This document shows, piece by piece, positions 1-9,131 of a DNA stretch of 64,000 nucleotides. The stretch spans positions 2,728,001 to 2,792,000 of the forward strand of contig NZ_CP068083.1 in NCBI RefSeq assembly GCF_016725325.1. Direction: 5' to 3'. The stretch's first letter is position 1. Every line of letters begins with the position of its first letter. The position numbers and the translations under genes are program-made. The notes beneath the pieces are model-generated. The model did not search any database. It worked only from the letters and a program-made list of their open reading frames with translations, and was not told the origin of the DNA. The DNA comes from Sphingobacterium spiritivorum. Lineage in GTDB: Bacteria; Bacteroidota; Bacteroidia; Sphingobacteriales; Sphingobacteriaceae.

Positions 1-592
1 GCTCTGTATTCCAGAATTTTTTATACTCGTCATTGAAGCGGGCTATAATTTTTTCCGGAGCCGTATTCCAATATATCTCGTATGTATTAGGAATAAACAT
101 TGTGAAAAAATTGTCCTGGGTAAATCCGTACTTTTCCGCCAATGTATCATTATTCAGTAACTGAATGAAAGTAGCAGAATCCGCTTCAAAATTTTTAGCT
201 AATAAAGCCGCAAAGTTTTCTTTCAGGCGCACCGTTTCAAATCTGAACTTGACAGCATCTTGATAACCTCCCCGAAGATTTCCGATCAGACGACGGTTAT
301 TCATTCCCGGTGTCAGCTTGTAGCGACCAGGTTTTACACTGGTTTTATAATCCATTTGTGCTGCAGCAAAATCGAACAGGTCCGGATTATCAACGATTTT
401 CTTTTCCTTTATATCCTGTAAAACCTGCTCATATGTTGCATTGTCGCGGATATAAAGATATTCCTGATTAGCCGTAACGCTTGATCCAAAAAAAGCACGG
501 TAATATTTCCATCCGAAATAACCTCCTACTACTAATATTAAGACAATTATAATTCCCAGCCATTTAGGCATTTTCCTGTTTTTCTTTTCCAT
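1..592 (-). CDS. mltG: Endolytic transglycosylase MltG (YceG-like), 3' part outside window
   Basis: Partial gene; the window holds about the first 197 codons. The protein starts with a short basic stretch and one membrane segment (about residues 9-22) and continues into a YceG-like region typical of MltG, which cuts nascent glycan strands in the periplasm and so ends peptidoglycan polymerisation. Visible family features are an early segment ending in KPGRYKL and a following PNTYEIYW stretch. It lies 11 bp downstream of the PASTA gene on the same strand, so the two are probably co-transcribed. The catalytic Glu is expected downstream and cannot be seen. The family call is good, although the C-terminus is absent. 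Confidence 0.85.
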   Translation of the reverse strand, partial: MEKKNRKMPKWLGIIIVLILVVGGYFGWKYYRAFFGSSVTANQEYLYIRDNATYEQVLQDIKEKKIVDNPDLFDFAAAQMDYKTSVKPGRYKLTPGMNNRRLIGNLRGGYQDAVKFRFETVRLKENFAALLAKNFEADSATFIQLLNNDTLAEKYGFTQDNFFTMFIPNTYEIYWNTAPEKIIARFNDEYKKFWNTE

Positions 593-603
593 GATTATAT
601 TTT

Positions 604-1362
604 CTATTGCTGAGAAAGTGAAAGGTTGATAGGAGTTCCTAAACTCACCAAACCTACAGTCGTGTCCGGAGTCTGACTGATGACACGTGCTGCTGTAGAA
701 TCACTTACTGTCCCCTGGTATTGTACTACGCCGACATTTAGTCCTACACCCTGTAATGCAAATTTAGCTTCGGTTAAGGTCAGCCCTAGCAGATTCGGAA
801 TATTTATCTCATCTTCCCCGCGACCGTCACCCAATACAAGTTCTATACGTGAGCCTTTTGGTACCATACGGCCGGGTTTTAGCTTTTGCCCGGCAAACTT
901 TACATCTAATACTACATCCTTGGCAATATCAGCAATATAGGTTGTGTCACCCAGACGGAATCCATGATTTTTCAGAATTGCAGAAGCTTCAATAAGCGTT
1001 TTGTCAATAATATTTGGAAAATCAATCTCAGGTGCAGTCTTGGAAATAATTGTCAGATAAATCGTACGTCCGCTCTTAACATGAAAATTGGGCTCAGGAT
1101 CCTGTTCAATGACCAGACCTGGCTTGGCATCCATCTGATAAACAGAATCGATCTGATAATCCAGTCCGGCATTGTCTAATGCATCAATAGCCTGTTCGAT
1201 TATCATTCCTTTGACCTTTGGTACCGGAATCGCTTCATTATGTTTTGTATAAATACCTAATCCAAAGTAAATGCCCAGAAAAAGGACAACAAAAAAGGCA
1301 ATTGCTAACAATAAATTCTTTCTGAAGGTATCAGTCCTTAAGTAGGTGAATATTTTTGACAT
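604..1362 (-). CDS. PASTA domain membrane protein, no kinase domain
   Basis: 252 aa. A cytoplasmic N-terminus of about 16 residues is followed by one membrane segment (about 17-39) and then three PASTA repeats (roughly 44-108, 113-180 and 186-250), each opening with a P(K/N)(V/I/L)xG or PNI/PNL pattern. PASTA repeats bind muropeptides or glycan strands outside the membrane. In Firmicutes and Actinobacteria they are attached to Ser/Thr kinases or PBPs; here nothing precedes the membrane anchor. Position upstream of mltG and divergent from ddl supports a role in cell wall synthesis, perhaps as a scaffold for MltG. Fold and anchoring are clear, the exact job is not. Confidence 0.85.
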   Translation of the reverse strand: MSKIFTYLRTDTFRKNLLLAIAFFVVLFLGIYFGLGIYTKHNEAIPVPKVKGMIIEQAIDALDNAGLDYQIDSVYQMDAKPGLVIEQDPEPNFHVKSGRTIYLTIISKTAPEIDFPNIIDKTLIEASAILKNHGFRLGDTTYIADIAKDVVLDVKFAGQKLKPGRMVPKGSRIELVLGDGRGEDEINIPNLLGLTLTEAKFALQGVGLNVGVVQYQGTVSDSTAARVISQTPDTTVGLVSLGTPINLSLSQQ

Positions 1363-1494
1363 TTTAATAATCTAAGACCCTATATTGAGTATAAACAAAA
1401 AAGTACATACAAACTTGAAGCCACGCTTTGGTTTTAAGTTAAGTATTATACCATAATTAAAACAAAATTATTCGTTTTTCCGTGCATAGCAAAT

Positions 1495-1502
1495 TATATT
1501 TG
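1495..1502 (+). promoter_or_regulatory. -7 promoter box for ddl
   Basis: TATATTTG matches the Bacteroidota -7 consensus TAnnTTTG and lies 22 bp before the ddl start. The expected -33 TTG is not exact (TTCG at 1471-1474). Confidence 0.5.
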
Positions 1503-1524
1503 CTAATAAGAATCACTAAATTTT

Positions 1525-2529
1525 ATGAAAGCAAAAATAGCATTATTAACCGGAGGTTATACAGGAGAAGCAGAAGTTTCTTTTAAAAGTTCTGCATTTG
1601 TGTATAGTCAGCTGGATCACAATAAATATGATGTCTACCTGATTACCATTACTAAAGACCACTGGTTTCATGTTAATGAAGCGGGCGTTAAATTTACGGT
1701 CAACCGTGAAAACTTTACACTTCCTCTTGACCATGAAACTATTCTGTTTGATCTTGCTTTTATTCTGATTCACGGAACTCCCGGTGAAGACGGCCGTTTA
1801 CAGGGATACTTTGATATGCTTGATATTCCTTATACTTCCTGTGATGCACTGACCTCTTCACTGACAATGAATAAGGGTTATACCAAAGCGGTTCTTGCTG
1901 GTATTCCGGATTTGCATATGGCAAAATCTGTATTGTTGTTTGAAGCACAGCGGGCAGATGCTGTAGCAACTGTACAAGCGAATCTGTCACTGCCGTATTT
2001 TGTAAAACCGAATGCCGGAGGAAGTAGTATAGGTATGACAAAGGTTAAAACTAATGAGGAATTAGCTACAGCAATTGATAAAGCATTTGACGCTGAAAAT
2101 ACAGGTAAGCAGGTTATAGTAGAAGAATTTGTGACCGGAAGGGAATTTTCACAGGGTATTTATAGAAATGTAGAAGGCTTATTGACTGTTCTTCCTGCAA
2201 CTGAAGTAAAAACTACACGTGAATTTTTCGATTATGAAGCAAAGTATACCCCTGGATTGACCGAAGAGATCACACCGGCGGATCTTACTGAAGAGCAACA
2301 GTCCAGAATAGCAGCCTTACTCAGAGAAGTGTACATCCGGTTAAACTGTAAAGGAATGGTGAGAATCGACTTTTTTCTGGAAAAAGATACAGACAAGTTC
2401 TACTTTATTGAAATCAATACGATTCCGGGTCAGACAGCTCAGAGTTTTATTCCACAACAGGTACGCGCTGCAGGAATGAAGGAAACAGATTTCTACGGAG
2501 AGCTGATTGAGGTTGCATTAAAGAAATAA
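1525..2529 (+). CDS. ddl: D-alanine--D-alanine ligase
   Basis: 334 aa, a normal length. It joins two D-Ala with ATP hydrolysis in the cytoplasm, giving the dipeptide of the peptidoglycan stem. An N-terminal Rossmann-like domain contains HGTPGEDG (about residues 87-94). The ATP-grasp domain contains the glycine-rich loop KPNAGGSSIG (about 161-170) and the metal/substrate segment EINTIPGQT near the C-terminus. It starts with ATG 22 bp after a -7 box and is divergent from the PASTA-mltG pair, so three peptidoglycan genes cluster here. A strong inverted repeat follows the stop codon. No alternative function is likely. Confidence 0.97.
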   Translation: MKAKIALLTGGYTGEAEVSFKSSAFVYSQLDHNKYDVYLITITKDHWFHVNEAGVKFTVNRENFTLPLDHETILFDLAFILIHGTPGEDGRLQGYFDMLDIPYTSCDALTSSLTMNKGYTKAVLAGIPDLHMAKSVLLFEAQRADAVATVQANLSLPYFVKPNAGGSSIGMTKVKTNEELATAIDKAFDAENTGKQVIVEEFVTGREFSQGIYRNVEGLLTVLPATEVKTTREFFDYEAKYTPGLTEEITPADLTEEQQSRIAALLREVYIRLNCKGMVRIDFFLEKDTDKFYFIEINTIPGQTAQSFIPQQVRAAGMKETDFYGELIEVALKK

Positions 2530-2551
2530 ATCTATACTAATTCCTGATCAT

Positions 2552-2605
2552 AACGCCATTTGGAAAAGATTATTCAGTGTATCTTTTCCAAATGGCGTTT
2601 TTTTT
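2552..2605. terminator. Bidirectional terminator between ddl and serine hydrolase
   Basis: Perfect 19-bp arms (2552-2570 and 2581-2599) with a 10-nt loop, followed by a T run, sit between two convergent genes. The right side overlaps the last codons of the minus-strand gene. Confidence 0.9.
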
Positions 2606-3854
2606 AATGCTTCTTTCTGAAATCAAATTTTGTCAGATCAGGTTTTACTTTCTTAGGCCTTTTTAATTCTTCCTGATAAAGCAGTTGGCCCAGATTTTTT
2701 AAGAATGGATAAGTTACAGTTTCGTATTCATAAATCCCGTCATTATAAATCCCGTCTTCATTAGACTGGACAACGGCTGCTAGCAGAAATTCAACTCCGT
2801 TTTTGAAATCTACGATATAAGCATTGTCAATATTGTATCCATAGGAATCACCATATTTATTATAGATACGGATGTCCGGATTCAAAACAGCCTGCTTATC
2901 CCGGCCATAGAATAAAAGCTTACTATATGTCGGCCAAAATTCACTTTCATCATACTTTGGATATGCTGATTCGAATGGATAGCGGGACATATAATCATAA
3001 ACAAAATCATAATCTGTCTTTGATAATTTAAATCTTTCTGCAGGAGTGTAAGCTTCCGGGAAAAGCAATTTTTTCATAATGAGTTGCTGATCTTCCAGTG
3101 CATATACATTAAGACCTTCAAAACTCCATGGCTGATATACAATTTCATCTTTATCATTCATATATCCTTTTCCCTGTATAGTGTTTTTCAGATTCATTGG
3201 ATAATCATTGGCATCATACCGTGCTTCCTGATGATATAATATCTTATCCCCGTCATAGAATGTTACAGGGTTCGTATGTTTTGCCCAAATACCTTTATCG
3301 CCAATGGCAAGACGATTGACTATCCGGCTATTTTGGGTTCCGTATTTCTTTAGTTTCTTATTTAATTCTTCGCGACCAATAAACTCAAACAGTCTGTTTT
3401 GCGCATCATTGTCACTGGTAAGGAGAATTTTCCGTACGTACTGGGCGACAGTCGGGAGTCCGGTTTCTGCAGAAGAGTCCTTATCTACACGGGTTTGCTT
3501 TTCAAATGCAGAATCTATTTTCAGAGGAGTGTCTTTTGTCAGTCCTTTTATATTCAGCTTGTTAATCTTTTCTAAAGCCAGGATAGCAGTCGGCAATTTA
3601 ACAGTGCTCGCCGGATAGAAATACCAATGCGGATTGAGTCTGTAGCTGAATGATTTGAAATGCGGAATATTGTTTTTATCCCTGTCTATCTGTGTATAGA
3701 TAATCTGTACTTCGTGATGTGTAGGATGGTTTAGAATCTCTCCGAATAATTCAGGATGGCTTTCGAGTAGTTTTTGAAGATAAGTTGTATCTGTTTTTTG
3801 CGCAAAACTATGCATAGCGAATAGATTCAGAATAATAAAAATGGTTGTTTTCAT
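2604..3854 (-). CDS. Secreted serine hydrolase, class A beta-lactamase-like
   Basis: 416 aa with a signal peptide (about 1-18, ending SFAQ). The penicilloyl-serine transferase fold is indicated by SxxK as STVK (PASTVKLP, about residue 83), an SDN triad (TSDNDAQN) and a KNG sequence near the C-terminus in the place of KTG. The active Ser and Lys are therefore present. It is longer than a true class A beta-lactamase (about 290 aa) because of inserted segments, so a peptidase or other hydrolase role is as likely as antibiotic resistance. The nearest neighbour on the same strand is the photolyase gene 64 bp upstream; ddl converges on it. Confidence 0.8.
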   Translation of the reverse strand: MKTTIFIILNLFAMHSFAQKTDTTYLQKLLESHPELFGEILNHPTHHEVQIIYTQIDRDKNNIPHFKSFSYRLNPHWYFYPASTVKLPTAILALEKINKLNIKGLTKDTPLKIDSAFEKQTRVDKDSSAETGLPTVAQYVRKILLTSDNDAQNRLFEFIGREELNKKLKKYGTQNSRIVNRLAIGDKGIWAKHTNPVTFYDGDKILYHQEARYDANDYPMNLKNTIQGKGYMNDKDEIVYQPWSFEGLNVYALEDQQLIMKKLLFPEAYTPAERFKLSKTDYDFVYDYMSRYPFESAYPKYDESEFWPTYSKLLFYGRDKQAVLNPDIRIYNKYGDSYGYNIDNAYIVDFKNGVEFLLAAVVQSNEDGIYNDGIYEYETVTYPFLKNLGQLLYQEELKRPKKVKPDLTKFDFRKKH

Positions 3855-3918
3855 AATTTGCAGACAATTCTTAAGTGAAGTTAATTAAAAATTGCACAAA
3901 AACGCATTTTTTGTTTTG

Positions 3919-5232
3919 CTATGAAAGCTGAAAACCAGCTTTATAACGGGTCAGCGCCCGGTCTCTCGCCCATGTATGCTCGACAATGGGAGAAGGGTAA
4001 TTAAAATCCTGAAATTCAGGAACCCATTTTTTTATATAAATGAATTGAGGATCAAATTTTTTGGTCTGCAGAGTAGGATTAAAAATACGGAAGTAAGGTG
4101 CAGCATCCATGCCACAACCTGCAGCCCATTGCCAGTTGCCAATATTTGCACTTTGATCATAATCTAATAATTTTTGTGCAAAATAAGCCTCTCCCCATCT
4201 CCAGTCGATCAGCAGATGCTTGCAGAGAAAACTGGCTGTCAGCATCCGTACCCGATTGTGCATAAAGCCCGTTGTATTTAACTCGCGCATTCCGGCATCC
4301 ACTAACGGATATCCGGTCTGCCCTTTGCACCAGGCTTCAAAGTGATCGGTATTATTTTCCCACCTGATATGATCATATTTGCTGTAATAAGCCTGATTTA
4401 CAGTATGAGGAAAATGCCAGAGACACATCATAAAAAACTCGCGCCAGATAAGTTCATACAAATAGGTCTTCTCCGGTGATGAGTACGCACGGCTTACTAA
4501 TTTTCGTATACTGATCGTTCCGAAGCGCAGATGTACACCCAGATGAGAAGTTCCGTTCTCAAGGCCTGGTATATCTCTTGTGTCTGCATAATCAGCTATT
4601 CCTGTAAAGAAAGTTTTTTCAGGAAATGGAATTGTGGACAGAGAAAAACCAAAATCCGCTAAAGAAGGAAGCGTATAATCCGCTTGGCGAAGATTATTCA
4701 GGAGTTGTTCGGAACTGTAAGACGGTAGAGGAAGTTGTTCCTCCAACGTTGTGAGCCATTTGTTTTTATAAGGAGTATATACCGTATAGGGCAGTCCGTC
4801 ATTTTTGACGATTTCAGCTTTTTCAAAGATAACCTGATCTTTGAATGTGTTAAAATCGACCTCATATTGCTGTAAAATTCCCCGTATAAGAAGATCTCTG
4901 GTAATCGCAGCTGGCTCATAATCCGAATTTACATAGACCGATGAAGGTTTGTACTCTTCATATATTTCTTTCCACACCGTTGCCGGGTCTCCATAGTATA
5001 TTCTTATACTGCTTCCGTAAGGCTTCAGTTGTTTCTGTAAAAGTTGAAGTTGCTCGTAAATAAATGTTACTCTTGCATCTGCAGGATCATCCAGCCGTGT
5101 CAGTATGGTGGAATCAAATATAAAAACGGGCTGTACCGTTGATTCAGAACTTAAAGCACGGAATAAAGCGTGATTATCCTCCAGTCTCAGGTCTCGTCGA
5201 AACCAAAATATTGCTGTTGGTAACACGGGCAT
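3919..5232 (-). CDS. phrB: Deoxyribodipyrimidine photolyase (class I photolyase/cryptochrome family)
   Basis: 437 aa. The N-terminal alpha/beta domain opens with FWFRRDLRLEDN (about 10-21). The C-terminal FAD domain contains WREFFMMCLWHFP, an HNRVRM stretch and NIGNWQWAAGCGMD. It splits UV-induced cyclobutane dimers using blue light, FADH- and an antenna that is usually methenyl-tetrahydrofolate in this class. It follows folA by only 5 bp and lies in the thyA-folA run, so it shares a transcript with folate metabolism genes. A cryptochrome or 6-4 photolyase cannot be fully excluded, but the length and motifs fit a CPD photolyase. Confidence 0.92.
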   Translation of the reverse strand: MPVLPTAIFWFRRDLRLEDNHALFRALSSESTVQPVFIFDSTILTRLDDPADARVTFIYEQLQLLQKQLKPYGSSIRIYYGDPATVWKEIYEEYKPSSVYVNSDYEPAAITRDLLIRGILQQYEVDFNTFKDQVIFEKAEIVKNDGLPYTVYTPYKNKWLTTLEEQLPLPSYSSEQLLNNLRQADYTLPSLADFGFSLSTIPFPEKTFFTGIADYADTRDIPGLENGTSHLGVHLRFGTISIRKLVSRAYSSPEKTYLYELIWREFFMMCLWHFPHTVNQAYYSKYDHIRWENNTDHFEAWCKGQTGYPLVDAGMRELNTTGFMHNRVRMLTASFLCKHLLIDWRWGEAYFAQKLLDYDQSANIGNWQWAAGCGMDAAPYFRIFNPTLQTKKFDPQFIYIKKWVPEFQDFNYPSPIVEHTWARDRALTRYKAGFQLS

Positions 5233-5237
5233 GGCTG

Positions 5238-5732
5238 TTACTTACGGTTGAAAACCTGAAATGTATAATCAAATGCATGTTTTTCGTCTGCAAAGTGCTT
5301 CTCTTCACTTTCCAGTATCCATTCTTCAGGGTTTAATACAGGAAATACAGCGTCACCTTCAATAGTAGTATGTACACGTGTTAACAACACTTTATGTGCA
5401 AAAGGAAGGGTTTGCTCATATACATTCGCTCCGCCGATCACAAATACTTCTCTCTCATCCCTGCAGTATAAGATTGCTTCCTGCAGACTGTTGGCTGTAT
5501 CTACATCCGGATGATGAAAATCCTGATTGCGTGAGATTACAATATTACGACGGTCTGGTAGAGCTTTACCAATGGCTTCAAATGTTTTACGTCCCATAAT
5601 GACACTGTGTTCGAGCGTATTTTTCTTGAAGTATTTAAAGTCATTCGGCAAATGCCAGGGCATTTGATTGTCTTTGCCAATGACATTGTTTTCAGCTGCC
5701 GCAACGATGAGTGTTATTTTTAAATGTGACAT
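5238..5732 (-). CDS. folA: Dihydrofolate reductase
   Basis: 164 aa, usual length. It reduces dihydrofolate to tetrahydrofolate with NADPH. Visible features are the N-terminal IVAAAENNVIGKDNQMPWHL, the acidic active residue in LPNDFKYF (about residue 31), the NADPH loop GRKTFEAIG and a second nucleotide motif FVIGGANVY. It lies 88 bp downstream of thyA, whose product makes the dihydrofolate it recycles, and 5 bp upstream of the photolyase gene. The start ATG (complement of 5730-5732) is the first in frame and gives a typical N-terminus. Confidence 0.97.
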   Translation of the reverse strand: MSHLKITLIVAAAENNVIGKDNQMPWHLPNDFKYFKKNTLEHSVIMGRKTFEAIGKALPDRRNIVISRNQDFHHPDVDTANSLQEAILYCRDEREVFVIGGANVYEQTLPFAHKVLLTRVHTTIEGDAVFPVLNPEEWILESEEKHFADEKHAFDYTFQVFNRK

Positions 5733-5820
5733 GTACGTATTGATGTAGTTGGTTAGAACTGTTTTTTCTTTTTGTATGTGACTGTTCTTAAATTCTTACT
5801 TCCGGTATTAGAGATTATTG

Positions 5821-6642
5821 CTAAACGGCTACTGGTGCCTTGATGTGCGGGTGAGATTCGTAATCTACCAGTTCAAAATCTCCGAATTTGAAATCAAAAA
5901 TATCACGAACATCGGGATTGATGATCATTTTCGGAAGCGGCTTTGGATCTCTGCTCAGCTGTAATTCAGTTTGTTCAAAGTGATTGCTGTATATATGAGC
6001 ATCACCCAGTGTATGAATAAATTCTGCAGCTTCCATATCACAAACCTGTGCAACCATCATGGTTAATAACGCATAGGACGCAATGTTAAAAGGTACACCC
6101 AGGAATATATCAGCACTCCGTTGGTAGAGCTGACACGACAATTGTGGCTTCATAATGCCGGCTTCCGGCTGTGCCGGAGCAACATAAAACTGGAAAAAAG
6201 CATGACAAGGGGGCAAAGCCATATGTTCTATTTCGGCTACATTCCATGCAGAAACAATTATTCTTCGTGAGTCTGGAGTATTTTTGAGTTGCTTGATCAC
6301 CTGAGCGATCTGATCAATGTGTTCTCCGGCAGGAGTTGGCCATGAACGCCATTGCGAACCATATACCGGGCCAAGATTGCCCTGCTCATCTGCCCATTCA
6401 TCCCAGATACTCACACCATTTTCCTTTAGATACTGAATATTGGTCTCTCCTTTCAAAAACCAGATCAGCTCATGGATAATGGAACGCAGATGTAGTTTTT
6501 TTGTCGTAACCAAAGGGAATCCCTCTTTTAAATTGAAACGCATCTGATAGCCAAACACACTCTTTGTACCTGTACCTGTACGGTCAGTCTTGGTTACACC
6601 ATTGGTATATACGTGCTTAAGGAGATCTAAATACTGTTTCAT
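5821..6642 (-). CDS. thyA: Thymidylate synthase
   Basis: 273 aa, close to the 264-aa E. coli enzyme. It methylates dUMP to dTMP with methylene-tetrahydrofolate, releasing dihydrofolate. It shows the phosphate-binding [17 protein letters not shown] (about 20-36), the catalytic cysteine in [11 protein letters not shown] (Cys146) and the [19 protein letters not shown] segment. First gene of the thyA-folA-phr run on the minus strand. A TATCTTCG box lies upstream of its ATG. Confidence 0.97.
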   Translation of the reverse strand: MKQYLDLLKHVYTNGVTKTDRTGTGTKSVFGYQMRFNLKEGFPLVTTKKLHLRSIIHELIWFLKGETNIQYLKENGVSIWDEWADEQGNLGPVYGSQWRSWPTPAGEHIDQIAQVIKQLKNTPDSRRIIVSAWNVAEIEHMALPPCHAFFQFYVAPAQPEAGIMKPQLSCQLYQRSADIFLGVPFNIASYALLTMMVAQVCDMEAAEFIHTLGDAHIYSNHFEQTELQLSRDPKPLPKMIINPDVRDIFDFKFGDFELVDYESHPHIKAPVAV

Positions 6643-6663
6643 GATTTTTATTTAAAAGACATA

Positions 6664-6671
6664 CGAAGATA
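6664..6671 (-). promoter_or_regulatory. Possible -7 box for thyA
   Basis: On the minus strand this reads TATCTTCG, one base off TAnnTTTG, 21 bp before the thyA start. The same variant occurs before greA and dnaX. No -33 TTG at the normal distance. Confidence 0.35.
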
Positions 6672-6734
6672 AGGGATTTAGAACCATTAGAGTGTCACAA
6701 TTTTTCAACAACTCACATTTTGCAAGTTTTTATG

Positions 6735-6742
6735 TATTTTTG
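6735..6742 (+). promoter_or_regulatory. -7 promoter box for mtaB
   Basis: TATTTTTG matches TAnnTTTG and ends 10 bp before the ATG at 6753, which supports that start over the upstream in-frame TTG at 6720. No TTG at -33. Confidence 0.45.
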
Positions 6743-6752
6743 CAAAATTATT

Positions 6753-8075
6753 ATGAATAAAAAAGTAGCTTTCTATACCCTCGGATGTAAACTGAATTTT
6801 TCGGAGACCTCATCTATTGGGCGTATATTCAAAGATGCCGGCTATGAAACCACAGCTTTCAACAGTCAGGCAGATGTATATGTTATCAATACCTGCTCCG
6901 TTACCGATCATGCAGATAAGAAGTGTAGAAAAGTCGTCAAAGAAGCATTGAAGTATTCTCCGAACGCTTATATCACTATTGTTGGTTGCTATGCACAACT
7001 GAAACCTCAGGAGATCGCTAATATACCAGGCGTGGATATGGTATTGGGTGCTGCTGAAAAATTCAATATCATAGCGCATATCAATGATCTTACAAAGCAG
7101 GAAAAGACGATTGTTCATAATGCACCAATAGATGAAACGAATCAGTTCGTGTCTGCTTATTCTATTGGTGATCGTACGCGAACATTTCTGAAAGTTCAGG
7201 ATGGTTGTGATTACTCCTGTACATTTTGTACGATTCCACTGGCTCGCGGAGCCAGCAGATCCGGCAAGATTGAGGACATCGTTCGTCAGGCAGAAGAAAT
7301 CGCAGCGTCAGGAGTAAAAGAAATAGTATTGACGGGTGTCAACATCGGAGATTTTGGTGTCCGAGACGGAGAGCGTCAGGATCGCTTCCTGGATCTGGTA
7401 AAGGCACTGGATGAAGTTGAAGGAATAGATCGTATTCGTATTTCGTCTATAGAACCAAATCTGTTGGCAAATGATATTATTGAATTTGTAGCACAATCCA
7501 AACGTTTTGTTCCACATTTTCATATGCCGTTACAGTCTGGAAATAATAAAATATTAGGAATGATGCGTCGTCGATATAAGCGTGAATTGTATGCTGAACG
7601 TGTCGCTAAAATAAAATCGCTGATGCCGGATTGTTGTATCGGAGTTGATGTGATTGTGGGTTTTCCCGGCGAAACCCGCGAGGATTTCCTGGATACGTAC
7701 AACTTTCTGAATGAGATGGATATTTCGTATCTGCATGTGTTTACATATTCAGAACGTGAAAATACGATTGCAGCACAGATGGAAGGTGCTGTACCGGGAG
7801 CACAGCGTAGTGATCGCAGTAAAATGTTACATATCCTTTCTGAAAAAAAGCGCCGGGCATTTTATGAAAATCAATTGAGTAAAATCGGAGATGTCCTGTT
7901 TGAAAGTGATGAAAAAGAAGGTTTCATGCACGGCTTCTCCAAAAATTATGTAAAAGTGCGTACGGCATATGATCCTCTTCTGGTCAATGAAGTGATTCCG
8001 GTAAGATTCACTTCGATTACAGAGACGGGAGAGGTGGAAATAGAAGAATTACCAGAAGTATTTATTCACGCCTAA
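6753..8075 (+). CDS. mtaB: tRNA (N6-threonylcarbamoyladenosine(37)-C2)-methylthiotransferase
   Basis: 440 aa from the ATG at 6753. An in-frame TTG at 6720 would add 11 residues but lies upstream of the -7 box. The MTTase N-terminal domain (FYTLGCKLNFSE with one cluster Cys, NTCSVTDHADKKCR with two more) is followed by the radical SAM motif CDYSCTFC (about residue 146), then a TRAM-like C-terminal domain. It adds a methylthio group to t6A37 in tRNAs reading ANN codons. CKLNFSE rather than the MiaB-type CQMN pattern favours MtaB over MiaB or RimO. Transcribed divergently from thyA and ends in an intrinsic terminator. Confidence 0.93.
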   Translation: MNKKVAFYTLGCKLNFSETSSIGRIFKDAGYETTAFNSQADVYVINTCSVTDHADKKCRKVVKEALKYSPNAYITIVGCYAQLKPQEIANIPGVDMVLGAAEKFNIIAHINDLTKQEKTIVHNAPIDETNQFVSAYSIGDRTRTFLKVQDGCDYSCTFCTIPLARGASRSGKIEDIVRQAEEIAASGVKEIVLTGVNIGDFGVRDGERQDRFLDLVKALDEVEGIDRIRISSIEPNLLANDIIEFVAQSKRFVPHFHMPLQSGNNKILGMMRRRYKRELYAERVAKIKSLMPDCCIGVDVIVGFPGETREDFLDTYNFLNEMDISYLHVFTYSERENTIAAQMEGAVPGAQRSDRSKMLHILSEKKRRAFYENQLSKIGDVLFESDEKEGFMHGFSKNYVKVRTAYDPLLVNEVIPVRFTSITETGEVEIEELPEVFIHA

Positions 8076-8100
8076 CAAGGAAACATAAACATATAAAACG

Positions 8101-8136
8101 AAAAAGACCGACAGGATTTCCAGTCGGTCTTTTTTA
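8101..8136. terminator. Bidirectional terminator mtaB / EamA gene
   Basis: AAAAAGACCGAC pairs with GTCGGTCTTTTT around a 10-nt loop, with A and T runs on the two sides, between convergent genes. Confidence 0.9.
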
Positions 8137-8142
8137 ATATTG

Positions 8143-9048
8143 TCAGGCTGTTTCAGTAACCTTCTCTTTATTGAGATTCATCCATACTACGATCAAAAGT
8201 ATGATCACGACTCCGATCCATTGAAGTAAAGTGACGGGTTCGGTCAATACGAAGTAAGACATACACACAGCTACAGGTAGCTCTGCAGCACTTAAAATAC
8301 TGCTCAGAGAAACTCCGATCTTAGGTATGCCGTAAGCAAACAGGAGAGGAGGTAATACCGTTCCGAATACAGAGAGAATCAATCCAAAGTACCAAATCCC
8401 GTCGCCCAATTCCCCTGTAAATAAGGAAAAGGGACGAAAAAGAATAAAGATCAATATACATGATCCGGTTACCATCAGGCCACTTTTCTGGATGGGCGGA
8501 TAATCGTTTCCGACACGTCCGTTGACGATAAGGAAAGATGCATACCCTGTAGCCGCAAGCAATCCGTACCCTATCCCTACCAGATCAAAAGATGCAATTC
8601 CTTTATCGAGCAGACCTGTTGCTAATAAAGTACTGAGAAGAATGACAACTATTCCGATAGCCTGTTTTCGGGATGGCTTGGAACGGAAAAGAATAAATTC
8701 TATCAATGCACCGATCCAGATATACTGCATCAGTAAAACAATAGCCAGTGAAGCCGGTACGAGAGATACACATTTATAATATAGAATACTGACCAGACCA
8801 GTCGAAAAACCACTGATTAATATTGTCCAGACTTTGGTCTTCTTCGGATATTTATCCAATCTGGCTTTATTGAATATTCTCACCCCAAAGTAAATAGCCC
8901 ACAAAATCACCATTCCGAAAAGTACCTGCATACCGATTACCTCTGCCAGTGTAAAGTTTTGAGCATATGCCTTTTTCACAAAGGTGGATAATATACCAAA
9001 ACTACTTGCTCCTAAAAAAACTGCTATAGCACCCTTTAATTTTTCCAT
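8143..9048 (-). CDS. EamA family (DMT superfamily) transporter
   Basis: 301 aa with ten predicted hydrophobic segments arranged as two EamA repeats of five (about 5-145 and 155-295). Each half ends in a helix of the kind seen in RhaT/YdcZ-type drug/metabolite transporters of the inner membrane. The substrate cannot be told from the sequence; members export amino acids, nucleobases or other metabolites. It is divergent from the NlpC/P60 lipoprotein gene and the intergenic region carries -7 boxes on both strands with a palindrome between them. Confidence 0.88.
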   Translation of the reverse strand: MEKLKGAIAVFLGASSFGILSTFVKKAYAQNFTLAEVIGMQVLFGMVILWAIYFGVRIFNKARLDKYPKKTKVWTILISGFSTGLVSILYYKCVSLVPASLAIVLLMQYIWIGALIEFILFRSKPSRKQAIGIVVILLSTLLATGLLDKGIASFDLVGIGYGLLAATGYASFLIVNGRVGNDYPPIQKSGLMVTGSCILIFILFRPFSLFTGELGDGIWYFGLILSVFGTVLPPLLFAYGIPKIGVSLSSILSAAELPVAVCMSYFVLTEPVTLLQWIGVVIILLIVVWMNLNKEKVTETA

Positions 9049-9064
9049 ATTCTAAAATTCCTGG

Positions 9065-9072
9065 CAAATGTA
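9065..9072 (-). promoter_or_regulatory. -7 promoter box for the EamA transporter gene
   Basis: Reads TACATTTG on the minus strand, a perfect TAnnTTTG match 16 bp before the start codon. No TTG at the standard -33 distance. Confidence 0.45.
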
Positions 9073-9100
9073 CGAATTAAGCAACAGCAGCGTTAATATA

Positions 9101-9131
9101 TTGTCGTCATATGACGTTTTTTGTACATTTG
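9101..9131 (+). promoter_or_regulatory. Promoter of the NlpC/P60 lipoprotein gene with internal palindrome
   Basis: TTG (9101-9103), a 20-bp spacer, then TACATTTG (9124-9131) is a full Bacteroidota promoter. The spacer contains the perfect 12-bp palindrome CGTCATATGACG (9105-9116), placed where a bound repressor would block the polymerase. Confidence 0.65.

Noticed and set aside
6720..6752. Upstream TTG start for mtaB
   Set aside because: It lies before the -7 box and adds residues that do not match family N-termini.
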